From positions 62,001 to 126,000 of the forward strand of contig DATGJP010000072.1 of the NCBI GenBank assembly GCA_035295125.1: a stretch of DNA of 64,000 bases. The letters are read 5' to 3'. The notes under the pieces were generated by a model, which saw nothing but the letters and a program-made list of their open reading frames with translations, searched no databases and was not told where the DNA came from. The translations under genes and the position numbers were made by a program. Shown one piece after another: positions 35,267-44,600 of this stretch. The DNA comes from JAICMB01 sp035295125. GTDB lineage: Bacteria; Acidobacteriota; Terriglobia; Bryobacterales; Bryobacteraceae. How positions within the stretch are numbered: the first letter of the stretch is position 1; each line of letters begins with the position of its first letter.

Positions 35267-37039
35267 CTACTCGGCCTTCCGATAGATGTCGTTGATATTC
35301 CAGCAACCCGGCGTCGGGGTTGGCGCGTTTTCCATGGGCACCTGGATTAGCGTCGGTACATTTGAGTGGAGCGCGTCTCGCAGAGCCGGGCCCAATTCGC
35401 CCGCCGCGTGGATCATCACCCCATGAGCGCCGCATGCACGCGCCATGGCGGAATAATCGATACGATACGCATCGCCGTTGCGGCGGAACATGCAGCCGAA
35501 GTCCCAATCGTAGTGTTGTTTAGTCAGACCCGCGATCGTTCCGAACCCGGCGTTGTCCATCACCACCCAGATCACGGGCAGACCGGCTTCCATGGCGGTC
35601 GCCATCACGAGCGGATTGCTGGCGCCGAAGCCGCCGTCACCGATCAGCGCGATTGCCGCACGGTCGGGCTGCGCCATCTTTACCCCTAAAACCGCGGCCG
35701 CGCCGAACCCCATCGTGGCAAGACCGCTGGGGGTGATGAAGGTTCCTGGAACATTGATTGGATATTGTTGACCGACGCCATTCTTGTTCCAACCCACGTC
35801 TGTCACAATGAACGCGTCTTCCGGCACCGCCTTCTTCAGTTCATTCAAGATCCGCTCAGGACGAAGAGGGTATTGTTCAGAATTCCACTGCCCGGACCAA
35901 TTGCTGGCAAAGGCGGCACGGCCGCGCGCGATCTCGTCGCGCAGCCCCGGTGCTTCTTGCCGCGGGAGTGAACGTGCCGCCTCTGCGAGAGCACCGATGG
36001 CAAGCTTCGCGTCGGCGATGACGCCCATCGAAGTGGGGTAATTCCGGCCGATCTCCGCTTCATCGATGTCGATATGAATAAGCTGTGTGGGAGGAATTGA
36101 GAACGTGACGTCGGGATACCAGGAGCTGGAATTGGCTTCCGCTAGCCGGGTCCCGATGGCGACAATCACATCGGCGCTCCTGCACTTCTCATTCGCAATA
36201 GGCGTCCCCCAGAACCCGGTCATGCCAAGCAACAGAGGATGATCTTCCCGCAGGCAACCCTTACCCATGAGCGTGTGGGCCACTGGGATTTCCATCGACT
36301 CAGCAAGCGTGGCGAGTTCCGCACTCGCCCGAGCCGCCAGCACTCCACCGCCTACGTACAGCACGGGATTCTTTGCCCCGGCGAGGGCCTTGACGATGTT
36401 CAAGGCGGTTTCCTGGCTCATCGCCGGCCGGACAATCGGCGTAGGCTCGGCCTGGAACGCCTGTACGGGAAGGTCGGCTGAGAAGATGTCCATTGGCACA
36501 TCCACGAGCACGGGTCCCGGCCGGCCGGACTGGCAGAGATGAAATGCTCGCTCCACGATTCTGGGGAGAGCCTCCGCGTGGTCGACCCGGTAAATGCGCT
36601 TGCAGAACGGACGGTAAATCTCGAACTGATCCGCATCCATGTGCAGATTTACTTCCTGATGCGGATGGCGGCCGTAATAGTGGGACGGGATGTCTCCGGC
36701 GATCACCACCATCGGGATCGAATCCAGCGCGGCATTTGCGACGCCGGTGGTCGCGTTCGTCAAACCAGGACCGAGGTGAGTCAGGAGAACCCCGGGCTTG
36801 CCGGACGCGCGCGCATAGCCATCCGCTGCGTGCGCTGCCACCTGCTCGTGACGGGTCGAAACGAAACGGATGCTGCTCTTCCCCAGGGCGTCGAGCATTG
36901 CGATCACGGTGTGGCCGCACAGGCCGAATACCACTTCTACACCGAGCCGCTCCAGATAGTCGGCCAGCAGGTATGCAGCGATTCGTGTCCCGGTGGCAGG
37001 GGTGCGTTCCCGTACAGGCGCAACCGCATCCGTTAACAT
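35267..37039 (-). CDS. Thiamine-pyrophosphate-dependent enzyme (acetolactate-synthase-like)
   Basis: A 590-residue enzyme with the three domains of the acetolactate synthase/benzoylformate decarboxylase superfamily. The cofactor-activating Glu65 lies in S-T-R-H-E-Q-V-A-A-H. The central domain holds V-L-Y-V-G-G-G-V. The TPP/Mg motif starts G-D-G-G-F-G at 467 and ends at D-N (495-496). GGGAGG before ATG 37039 fixes the start; the longer frame upstream would cross the regulatory region. It heads the four-gene operon with ThuA, MFS and cytochrome genes. It could join or split 2-oxo or 2-hydroxyacyl compounds. With a SauS-like dehydrogenase nearby, a sulfoacetaldehyde-type substrate is possible, but it does not look like a typical Xsc. 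Confidence 0.88.
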   Translation of the reverse strand: MLTDAVAPVRERTPATGTRIAAYLLADYLERLGVEVVFGLCGHTVIAMLDALGKSSIRFVSTRHEQVAAHAADGYARASGKPGVLLTHLGPGLTNATTGVANAALDSIPMVVIAGDIPSHYYGRHPHQEVNLHMDADQFEIYRPFCKRIYRVDHAEALPRIVERAFHLCQSGRPGPVLVDVPMDIFSADLPVQAFQAEPTPIVRPAMSQETALNIVKALAGAKNPVLYVGGGVLAARASAELATLAESMEIPVAHTLMGKGCLREDHPLLLGMTGFWGTPIANEKCRSADVIVAIGTRLAEANSSSWYPDVTFSIPPTQLIHIDIDEAEIGRNYPTSMGVIADAKLAIGALAEAARSLPRQEAPGLRDEIARGRAAFASNWSGQWNSEQYPLRPERILNELKKAVPEDAFIVTDVGWNKNGVGQQYPINVPGTFITPSGLATMGFGAAAVLGVKMAQPDRAAIALIGDGGFGASNPLVMATAMEAGLPVIWVVMDNAGFGTIAGLTKQHYDWDFGCMFRRNGDAYRIDYSAMARACGAHGVMIHAAGELGPALRDALHSNVPTLIQVPMENAPTPTPGCWNINDIYRKAE

Positions 37040-37076
37040 GCATCCTCCCGTGGGCACACAATTCGCCCACTTCGCG

Positions 37077-37130
37077 ATACTACGCGTTCGCGGCCCACGG
37101 GGCAAGCACGTAACGGTACCGATACCGTAA
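37077..37130 (-). promoter_or_regulatory. Operator A and promoter of the TPP operon
   Basis: Read on the minus strand: TTACGGT-ATCGGT-ACCGTTA (37130 down to 37111), five bases, TTGCCC (37105-37100), 17 bases, TAGTAT (37082-37077). The predicted start near 37070 gives a leader of about 30 bases with GGGAGG before the ATG. Two other elements with the same sequence pattern, orientation and spacing are at 41198 and 41511. Confidence 0.75.
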
Positions 37131-37185
37131 ATGCGCCTGCAAATTGACGTGCACGAATAGTTCCGCTGCCGTAATATTGATGCAT

Positions 37186-38964
37186 ATGACGAGCCGAGCC
37201 ACGATGCTCGCCGCCGGCAAGGAAACCGACGAGAGGGTCCAGCAGCAACTCAAGCGAATACTCAGCAGCAAAGCGTTTCAGCCGGTAGAGCGCCTCCGGC
37301 GATTCCTCGAGTTCGTTGTGCAGGAAACAATCGCCGGACGGGGCGAACAGCTTAAGGAATTCCTGGTGGGCGTCGAGGTTTTCGGCAAAGAAGCGTCGTT
37401 CGACCCGCGAAACGATCCGATCGTGCGCGTACAAGCGCGCCGTCTCCGCACCCGTCTCGCGCGGTACTACCGCGAAGAAGGCCAGCACGACGACGTGGTG
37501 ATCGATCTGCCGAAAGGCGGATACGCTCCCACCTTCAAGCACGTCCACGTCGCGGCCGAGCGGCGCACCCTACAGACTGCGCTCATCAGCCACAACACCA
37601 TCCTGGTGCTGCCCTTTTCTGACGACAGCGCGTCCGGCGATCAGGAGTACTTCTGCCGCGGCCTGAGCCACGAGATCGGGCACGCGCTGGCCAATGTGCA
37701 GGCGATTCGAGTTCTCGCTACGGAACACACATCTTTACAGGATTATCAGCAGGAAGCGCGGGAAGCGGCCGAGCGGTTGAACGCAGCCATGGTGATTGGC
37801 GGTAGCGTGCGCAAGGTTGGCAATGTGCGGCGTATTACGGCCTACCTGATCGATGCTGCATCCGGCTGCTTTGTCTGGTCGGAAGCGTTCGACCGCAAGG
37901 CGGAAGACAGCTTCGCCGACCAGGAGTCGATTGCCCAGGCAATTCGTGAACGCGTACAAGCGGGGCTGGTGGATACCGGTCATCGAATCCGTTCTCAAAG
38001 GCCCACGGAAAACAGCGCGGCGTATAACTTCTATCTACAGGGTCGGCATCTGCTCGATCAAAGGACGGAACCGGCGATGCGAAGGGCAGTCGGTCTGTTT
38101 GAACGGGCGATCGGCGAGGATCCGCAGTATGCGAATGCTTACTCCGGGCTCGCGGATGCGTACGGTCTGTTGGCGCACTATGGGGTGTTGTCGCCCGCCG
38201 AGGTGTGGACCAAAGCCGCCTCGAATGCCGCTTGGGCCGTGCTGCTCGACGAGAACTCGGTGGAGGCCCACACGTCGTTCGCGCATGTAAAATCGACCCA
38301 GGATTGGGACTGGGCGGGCGCCGAACGCGAATTCCAGCGCGCCATCGGTCTGAACCCGCGATATGCAACCGCCCACCACTGGTACGGAATCTCCTGCCTG
38401 GCGCCGCTTGGACGGCTCGATGACGCATTGGACCAGATGCGCATCGCCAGCACTCTGGATCCGGTTTCGTCGATTGTCGCCCGCGATATGGCGGTGGTTT
38501 ACTACTATAACCGCGACTTCGAGATTGCGCTGGAGCAGTGCGACCGTACGATTGAGCAGCACCCTCACTTCGCGGCCGCCTATGCGATTCTCGGACGGGT
38601 GCAACTGCAAATGGGTGAGTTCGAAGAGTCCATTGCGGCGTATCAACGTGCGATTCAGCTCACGCCCAACAGCCCGAGCATGCAGGCCGGACTCGCGCGG
38701 GCACTGGCCATGGCGGGACAAAGAAACGAGAGCCGGCGCATACTGACCGAGTTGCACGATCTTTCGGGGAAACGCTACGTGTCGCCATTCGAGCTGGCTT
38801 CCGTGCATTTCGCGATGGACGACAGCGAGCAAGGCTTTCGATGGCTTGAGAAGGCGTTTCAGGACCGCTGTTTTGAGCTGATTTCGATTAAAGTAGACCC
38901 GCGGTTTGATCCGCTGAAGCGCGATACACGGTTTACTTCGCTGGCAACTCAGCTCGGCCTTTAG
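37186..38964 (+). CDS. TolB-N/TPR regulator-like protein
   Basis: A 592-residue protein of a type common in acidobacteria. The N-terminal domain (about residues 10-115: L-K-R-I-L-S-S-K-A-F, R-L-R-R-F-L-E-F-V-V, D-P-R-N-D-P-I-V-R-V-Q-A-R-R-L-R) is basic and helical and may bind DNA. A TolB-N/FlgO-like domain follows (about 135-265: V-L-P-F-S-D, then G-G-S-V-R), then at least five TPR repeats (about 280-530). It is divergent from the TPP gene across operator A and converges with the aldehyde dehydrogenase gene, overlapping by four bases. ATG 37180 is an alternative start; neither has a clear ribosome binding site. A candidate regulator of the locus. Confidence 0.8.
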   Translation: MTSRATMLAAGKETDERVQQQLKRILSSKAFQPVERLRRFLEFVVQETIAGRGEQLKEFLVGVEVFGKEASFDPRNDPIVRVQARRLRTRLARYYREEGQHDDVVIDLPKGGYAPTFKHVHVAAERRTLQTALISHNTILVLPFSDDSASGDQEYFCRGLSHEIGHALANVQAIRVLATEHTSLQDYQQEAREAAERLNAAMVIGGSVRKVGNVRRITAYLIDAASGCFVWSEAFDRKAEDSFADQESIAQAIRERVQAGLVDTGHRIRSQRPTENSAAYNFYLQGRHLLDQRTEPAMRRAVGLFERAIGEDPQYANAYSGLADAYGLLAHYGVLSPAEVWTKAASNAAWAVLLDENSVEAHTSFAHVKSTQDWDWAGAEREFQRAIGLNPRYATAHHWYGISCLAPLGRLDDALDQMRIASTLDPVSSIVARDMAVVYYYNRDFEIALEQCDRTIEQHPHFAAAYAILGRVQLQMGEFEESIAAYQRAIQLTPNSPSMQAGLARALAMAGQRNESRRILTELHDLSGKRYVSPFELASVHFAMDDSEQGFRWLEKAFQDRCFELISIKVDPRFDPLKRDTRFTSLATQLGL

Positions 38965-40364
38965 AAGATTTCGCTGTTATAGAACTCGCCATACAACTCC
39001 CGCTCCGGCGGACGATCCTCGGGTATCGGACGGCTCACCCACGTCACGTTCATGTAGTGCTTCAGCGAGATGTTCTCGTTGGTGATGTTACCGCCCCAAA
39101 CGCCACAGCCCATGCTGGACGTCATCGGCATGCCGTTGGTAAAAGTCCCAGCATTCGACTTTGATTGAGGCTGGCGAACCATCATACGGCTGACCGGCGC
39201 GAGCAGCGCCAACCGGTGAATGTTCTCGTCATTGAGTGAGTAAATGCCGCAACTGTGGCCGCGGCCGCCGACTTCGTAGATCTGTCGGACGATTTCAAGC
39301 GCCCCATCGAAGCCTCCGCCATATTTGAACACGGCGAGCACCGTTCCGAGTTTTTCGGTGGAAAAGAGGTGCTGTTTGCCGATCCTGTCCTCTCGCACAA
39401 CCAGGAAAGTCTTATCTGGCGGAATCGTAAAGCCGGCCAATTCAGCAACGCGGGCAGCCGGGCGTGCAATCGTTTCCGGAGTACGGTGCCCCTCCGCGTC
39501 CCAATACGCCGCGCGAAGTTTTTCCTTTTCGGCATCGTTCACGAGGTATCCGCCCTCGTTCTGCAGTTGCTGGACGAACTCATCGTAGATCGATTCGTCC
39601 ACGACGGCGTTGCCATCAGCCGAGCACCCCGACCCGTTGTCGTTCGTTTTGCTGATCCGGACTGTGCGGGCCGCTTTCTTCACATCCGCTGAATCATCAA
39701 TGACCATGGTGGCATTGCCCGCTCCCACACCGTAGGCCGGTTTGCCGGAGCTGTACGCGGCCCGGACCATGGCCTGGCCTCCCGTTGCGATAGTCAGGTC
39801 GCAAATCGACATCAGTTCCTGTGCCAGTGGAATGCTGGGGGTCTCAAGGCACTGCAACACCTCTTCCGGGCACCCCTGTTTCTTCAGCGCCGCACGCATG
39901 ATACGGACCGCCTCATTCGTTGTCTTCCTGCTGGCGGGGTGGGGCGAGAATATGACAGCGTCCTTGCACTTAATGGCGTAAATTGCTATTCCCGCAGGTG
40001 TGACGTACGGATTCGTCACCGGAATCAGCGATGCGATCACTCCCGCGGGCTTGGCATACTTGACGATTCCCTTTTCCGGGATCTCCTCGACGATTCCCAT
40101 GCTCTTCTGCCGTAGAGCATCGCGTAACACGCCCAGGATCTTGAACCGGCGTCCCGGCTCCGGACTGCCCATGCCGCTTTCTTCGACGCTCATTCTCGCC
40201 AGGCGCGTTGCGGCCATCTCATTCCCTGCCGCCCAGGCGATCGCGCGGCAGAGGTGATCCACGCGGTCCTGATCGTAGTCCGCGATAGCGCACATCGCCA
40301 TCCGCGCTCGTCTTAACAGATCCTTTGCGAGTGTCTGTTCCTGTTCCGTGATTTCCCTTGCCAT
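38961..40364 (-). CDS. CoA-acylating aldehyde dehydrogenase, SauS-like
   Basis: A 467-residue cytoplasmic aldehyde dehydrogenase of the acylating branch, which interconverts an aldehyde and its acyl-CoA with NAD(P). The catalytic Cys247 lies in N-D-N-G-S-G-C-S-A-D. Other family marks are P-E-K-G-I-V, P-V-T-N-P, G-V-G-A-G-N-A (cofactor side), and near the end S-M-G-C-G-V-W-G-G-N. As I recall the family, the overall pattern is closest to sulfoacetaldehyde dehydrogenase (SauS) and the ethanolamine EutE group. Preceded by the citrate-synthase-like gene with nine bases between, so the two form an operon. Its real aldehyde is unknown. Confidence 0.85.
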   Translation of the reverse strand: MAREITEQEQTLAKDLLRRARMAMCAIADYDQDRVDHLCRAIAWAAGNEMAATRLARMSVEESGMGSPEPGRRFKILGVLRDALRQKSMGIVEEIPEKGIVKYAKPAGVIASLIPVTNPYVTPAGIAIYAIKCKDAVIFSPHPASRKTTNEAVRIMRAALKKQGCPEEVLQCLETPSIPLAQELMSICDLTIATGGQAMVRAAYSSGKPAYGVGAGNATMVIDDSADVKKAARTVRISKTNDNGSGCSADGNAVVDESIYDEFVQQLQNEGGYLVNDAEKEKLRAAYWDAEGHRTPETIARPAARVAELAGFTIPPDKTFLVVREDRIGKQHLFSTEKLGTVLAVFKYGGGFDGALEIVRQIYEVGGRGHSCGIYSLNDENIHRLALLAPVSRMMVRQPQSKSNAGTFTNGMPMTSSMGCGVWGGNITNENISLKHYMNVTWVSRPIPEDRPPERELYGEFYNSEIF

Positions 40365-40373
40365 AAATGTCGT

Positions 40374-41141
40374 TTATTCGATTTTTCGCGGTGGCACACC
40401 GTCGTATTGCACGGGTATTCTTATGCGCATGGCCTTTTCCCGCTCATGTTCCTCAGCCACCTCGGCGGCAATGCCAGCAACCCGGCCGATGATGAACACG
40501 AGCTTGCCGAATGGCGGTGCGAATCCGAGGTCGTGCAGCACCGCCGCGAGCGCACCGTCGATATTGATCGGCAGGGGCTTGATCTTCACACGAACGACCT
40601 TCTCGACGGCCCGCATAAACGCGATTCCGTCTCCCGCCGCGCCACCGTCCTTTGCCATATCGAACAACGTATTTGTTCGTGGATCTTCGCTGTGCACGCG
40701 GTGCCCGAGGCCCGGCACTCGTCTTCGGCCGGCTCTGGCCTCGTCAACCGTCCGAAGTGCCGCTTCCTCGACCGAGAGTCCCTCGCGTCTGGCCAAATCA
40801 AGCCCTGCGGCGATCATTTCCATGCAGGCTGAGCCTGCTCCGCCATGCTCGTCGCCGATCGCCAGAATCCCCGCTGCGACGGCTGCTGAAAGCGATTGAC
40901 GGTTCCCCGACGCAACCAAACGAGCTGTCGCGCAAGACGGCGCTCCCGAACCGTGGTCTGATACGGCAACAAGAATCGCGTCGAGTAGTTTCCGTTCCTC
41001 CTCGCCTGGGAGGCGCCCCCGGTGCAGCAGGAAGACGATATCCGCGAAAGACTTCCGGGTCATCAGCGACGCGACATCGTAACCGCGAACCCACAGTCCC
41101 GTGTCGTCCGAATTCGCGATCGCAGTGCGCCAAGGCTCCAT
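40374..41141 (-). CDS. Short citrate-synthase-like protein (citryl-CoA-lyase-like)
   Basis: A 255-residue protein, well below the roughly 400 of citrate synthase but close to citryl-CoA lyases. The three catalytic residues of the citrate synthase fold are present: His99 in D-E-H-G-G-A-G, His147 in G-L-G-H-R-V-H, and Asp195 in I-N-I-D-G-A-L. Citryl-CoA lyase splits an acyl-CoA adduct into a 2-oxoacid and acetyl-CoA; the reverse condensation is equally possible here. Paired with an acylating dehydrogenase, it could process the acyl-CoA that enzyme makes. Ribosome binding site weak. Its promoter should lie between 41141 and operator B, but I see no clear one. Confidence 0.85.
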   Translation of the reverse strand: MEPWRTAIANSDDTGLWVRGYDVASLMTRKSFADIVFLLHRGRLPGEEERKLLDAILVAVSDHGSGAPSCATARLVASGNRQSLSAAVAAGILAIGDEHGGAGSACMEMIAAGLDLARREGLSVEEAALRTVDEARAGRRRVPGLGHRVHSEDPRTNTLFDMAKDGGAAGDGIAFMRAVEKVVRVKIKPLPINIDGALAAVLHDLGFAPPFGKLVFIIGRVAGIAAEVAEEHEREKAMRIRIPVQYDGVPPRKIE

Positions 41142-41197
41142 GTGTACTGCTCATTATGATTCAGTTCCTGCTACTCGCGGCCCAGTTCAGCGAGACG

Positions 41198-41251
41198 TTA
41201 CGGTGCTACCACCGTTACCTCGTTGACAGCTTGACAGGCTGCCCCTATGGT
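41198..41251 (+). promoter_or_regulatory. Operator B and promoter of the ribbon-helix-helix gene
   Basis: TTACGGT-GCTACC-ACCGTTA (41198-41217), five bases, TTGACA (41223-41228), 17 bases, TATGGT (41246-41251). The -35 is perfect. The start predicted near 41258 gives a 13-base leader with GAGG for the GTG at 41271. Because ATG 41247 lies inside the -10, it cannot be the translation start from this promoter. Confidence 0.78.
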
Positions 41252-41270
41252 GGGGAGCGAGGTTCCAGAC

Positions 41271-41504
41271 GTGGTTATCTGCTTCCGTTGCTCCCCAGAC
41301 ACCAGGCGATTGCTCGATGAGGCTGTTCGCGAGTCCGGATACGCCGACTACGCTGCTGTGATCGAAGCGGCGGTCGCGAACCTGGCGGTGCTTGAGCGTA
41401 GTGTTTCGAGAGGGGCTGTGGTTGTCGAATCGCCACTTTGCCCGTCTCAAACATCCGTTGTCCCGAGCATTCGGCACTTCGAGCAATTCGAGCACGGCGC
41501 CTGA
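41271..41504 (+). CDS. Small ribbon-helix-helix-like DNA-binding protein
   Basis: A 77-residue protein. Its first 45 residues follow the CopG/Arc pattern: a beta strand V-I-C-F-R-C, then S-P-D-T-R-R-L-L-D-E-A-V-R, a turn S-G-Y-A-D-Y, and a second helix A-A-V-I-E-A-A-V-A-N-L. The tail of about 30 residues is unstructured. GTG 41271 is chosen because GAGG (41259-41262) is well placed and the only earlier candidate is within the promoter. The gene is bracketed by operators B and C, which makes it a candidate autoregulator of the locus, though repressor or activator cannot be told. Confidence 0.65.
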   Translation: MVICFRCSPDTRRLLDEAVRESGYADYAAVIEAAVANLAVLERSVSRGAVVVESPLCPSQTSVVPSIRHFEQFEHGA

Positions 41505-41510
41505 CGCGAG

Positions 41511-41564
41511 TTACCGTAGCGGCACCGTTAAGTCATTGGCACATTGCAAAGCCGGTGATAGGAT
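41511..41564 (+). promoter_or_regulatory. Operator C and promoter of the outer-membrane/PQQ/ThuA operon
   Basis: TTACCGT-AGCGGC-ACCGTTA (41511-41530), five bases, TTGGCA (41536-41541), 17 bases, TAGGAT (41559-41564). The start predicted near 41571 leaves a 44-base leader with GAGGGGG at 41604-41610 before the GTG start of the outer-membrane gene. Confidence 0.75.
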
Positions 41565-41614
41565 CTTCCAGTAAATCAACTCATCAGACAGCGCGCTGGT
41601 GACGAGGGGGCCAC

Positions 41615-44600
41615 GTGAGCATCTTTCCGAAAACTGCGTTAGTGAGTGTCTGTCTTTATGCCGGCTTGTTTGCGCAAGCCGTTTCCACTTCTCAAATTTC
41701 TGGAATCGTGCAGGATAGTACGGGCCTTGTAGTTACCGGGGCGCTCGTTACTTTGATACAGACCGATACGGGGATGACTCGTACCACTACGTCGGCGCAG
41801 GACGGGTCGTATGTTTTGCCGAATCTACCAGTCGGCCCGTATAAGCTCCAGGTCTCGAAAGAGGGATTCAACGCCGCGGTTCAGTCGGGAATCGTACTTC
41901 AGGTGGACACCAATCCCGTCATCAACGTCACGCTGAAGGTCGGCTCGGTGAATGTCGAGATCGTCGTTCAAGCCAGCGCCAGCATGGTCGAGACGCACGA
42001 GAATGGTGTGGGACAGGTAATCGACCAGGAGCGCGTGGTCGACCTTCCCTTGAACGGTCGACAAGCTACGGATCTCATATTTCTATCGGGTGGTGCTACT
42101 ACTGCACCTGCGGGTGATCTCAACACCAACAAGAATTTCCCGACGACGACGATTTCGGTTGGCGGCGGCTTGCCGAACGCCGTGAACTTCGTCATGGACG
42201 GGGCCTCGAACAACGATCCTTTCAACAATCTCAATCTCCCCTTTCCATTCCCGGACGCATTGCAGGAATTCAAAGTTGAGACCAGTGCGATTCCCGCTCA
42301 GTACGGTCAGCACGCCGCTGCGGCGGTTAACGTAGTGACAAAGACCGGCACAAACCATATTCACGGCGACGTGTTTGAGTTCTTCCGTAACTCCGTCTTT
42401 AACGCACGCGATTTCTTTGCTTCGTCTCGCGACAGCCTGAAACGCAATCAGTTCGGGGGGACCATCGGCGGCCCGATATTGAAAGACCGCTTGTTCTTCT
42501 TTGCGGGATATCAGGGAACAGTGGTCCGAAGCGATCCACCGACCACGGTGAATTCTGTCGTTACGCAGCAGATGTTGAATGGCGATTTCACGACGCTCGC
42601 TTCGGCGGCCTGTCAGGGCAAGCAGGTCACCCTTAGCGCGCCTTTTGTGAACAACATGGTCTCGCCCACGCTGTTCAGCACCCCGGCGTTGAATTTCATC
42701 AAGCATCTGCCGATCTCGTCTGATCCCTGCGGGAAGATCCAATATGGCATTGTCAGCGACAACCGCGAGCACCAGATTCTGGGGCGCATGGACTATTCAC
42801 TGAATGCGAAGAGTCAGTTCTTCGGCCGCTACTTCATAGCGAACTACAACAACCCTGTCACGTACGATCCAAGCAACGTACTAACAGCCAATAAGACCGG
42901 CGTCGCAGACCAGTCACAATCCTTCGTTCTAGGCAACAATACAACCATCACGCCGAGCTTGATTCTCTCCTCGCGCGGTACCGTCAACCGGACCCGCGCT
43001 TTGCGGGTTGTGCCCTCCTATTTCACGCCCACAGATTTGGGAGTCAACATGTACAGCGCACTTCCCGGGTTCATGGGAATCTCGGTGGGATCGGGCACCA
43101 GCGGGTTTGCTCTCGGCACTGGGGGTACGAACCCTGGCTACTTCAACTCCACGGCTTTTCAGGGTGAAGAGGATGTCGATCTCATTGTTGGATCGCATCA
43201 GATCGCATTCGGTGTGAACTACATTCACGCGATCATGAATACGGTCAACAATCGTCCGACCAATGGACAGTTTACGTTCAGCAGTCAGGCTACGGGGTTG
43301 GCAATGTCAGACTTTCTGCTGGGAACTGTGAGCGGTGGGTTCCTGCAGGGCAACATCGTGTACGACAATGATCGCGCCAATTTCATCGGGCTCTACGTAC
43401 AGGATTCGTGGAAGGTGTCACGGCGGATGACCATCAACTATGGAGTACGTTGGGAGCCGTTCCTTCCCGAGCACAACGCCAACGGCTACGTGGAGCATTT
43501 CGATTCTGCCGCCTTCACCGCGGGAATGATCAGCAAGACTTACCCCAATGCACCTGCGGGACTGAGTTTTCCGGGTGATCCAGGATTCCCCGGCAAATCG
43601 AATGTCTCTGGGAAAATGAACGATTTCGCCCCGCGCGTCGGCCTTGTGTGGGATCCAAAAGGTAACGGAAACATGACCATTCGCGCTTCCTATGGGATCT
43701 TCTATGACACGCCACAGTTGTTTTTCTATACTCGGTTCGCCAATAATCCTCCGTGGGGTGCGCAGGCCAGTTTGCCCACGACGAGTTTCGCGAGTCCCTG
43801 GGCGACCTACCCCGGTGGAAATCCGTTTCCCGGATCGAGCTTCTTTCCGGCGGCCGGCGTGTACGTAAACATGCCTTTGAACGTCAAGCCTCCATACGTT
43901 CAACAGTGGAATCTCAGCGTTCAACGGCAGCTTGGTCAGAATCTCCTGTTGTCGGCGAGTTATTTCGGCAACCAGACCACCCATTTCTGGACGAGCACGG
44001 AAGCAGACTCGGCGCTCCCCGTCCCCGGCGCGACTCAGGCAACAGAGAACCAGCACCGAGTCCTCTATCTGCAAAATCCGGCACAGGGCAAGTACTTTTC
44101 AACCATCGGTCAAGTCGACGACGGCGGGACAGCCAACTATCATGGTCTCCTGTTGGTGGCGCAGCGGCGTCTGAGCAACAGCTTCTCCGTGCTCTCGAAC
44201 TTCACCTGGTCGCATTGCATCAGCGACCCGGAAACTACGGAACTGACTGGGCCAAGCTACGTCGATCCCAACAATCGCCGGTTCGATCGTTCCAACTGCA
44301 GTTCGGATCGCAGGCGGCTCTTGAACATATCTATGGTTGCTAACTCGCCACGATTCAGCAATCGCTTCACGAATTGGGTGGCGGGAGGCTGGCAATTGTC
44401 GACGATCGTGCGATATCAATCGGGCAATTACGCGACGGTCGTAACCGGGTCGGATAACGCGCTCTCCGGGATCGGAGGCCAGCGGCCAAACCAGGTTCTC
44501 GCCGATCCTTATACACCTATGGGGCCGGGCACTCAGACGTTCAGCATTCAGTATCTGAATCGCGCGGCGTTTACGACAGCCGGACTCGGTCCGGGGATCC

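Noticed and set aside
35267..37039. Calling the TPP enzyme sulfoacetaldehyde acetyltransferase (Xsc) because a SauS-like gene is nearby
   Set aside because: The N-terminal and cofactor regions look closer to acetolactate-synthase-type enzymes, and no phosphate acetyltransferase or sulfite-handling gene is present in the locus.
41142..41217. Operator B as promoter element for the divergent citrate-synthase-like/aldehyde-dehydrogenase operon
   Set aside because: In that direction no -35/-10 pair with the 5-bp and 17-bp spacing is present. Control of this operon by the element remains unproven.
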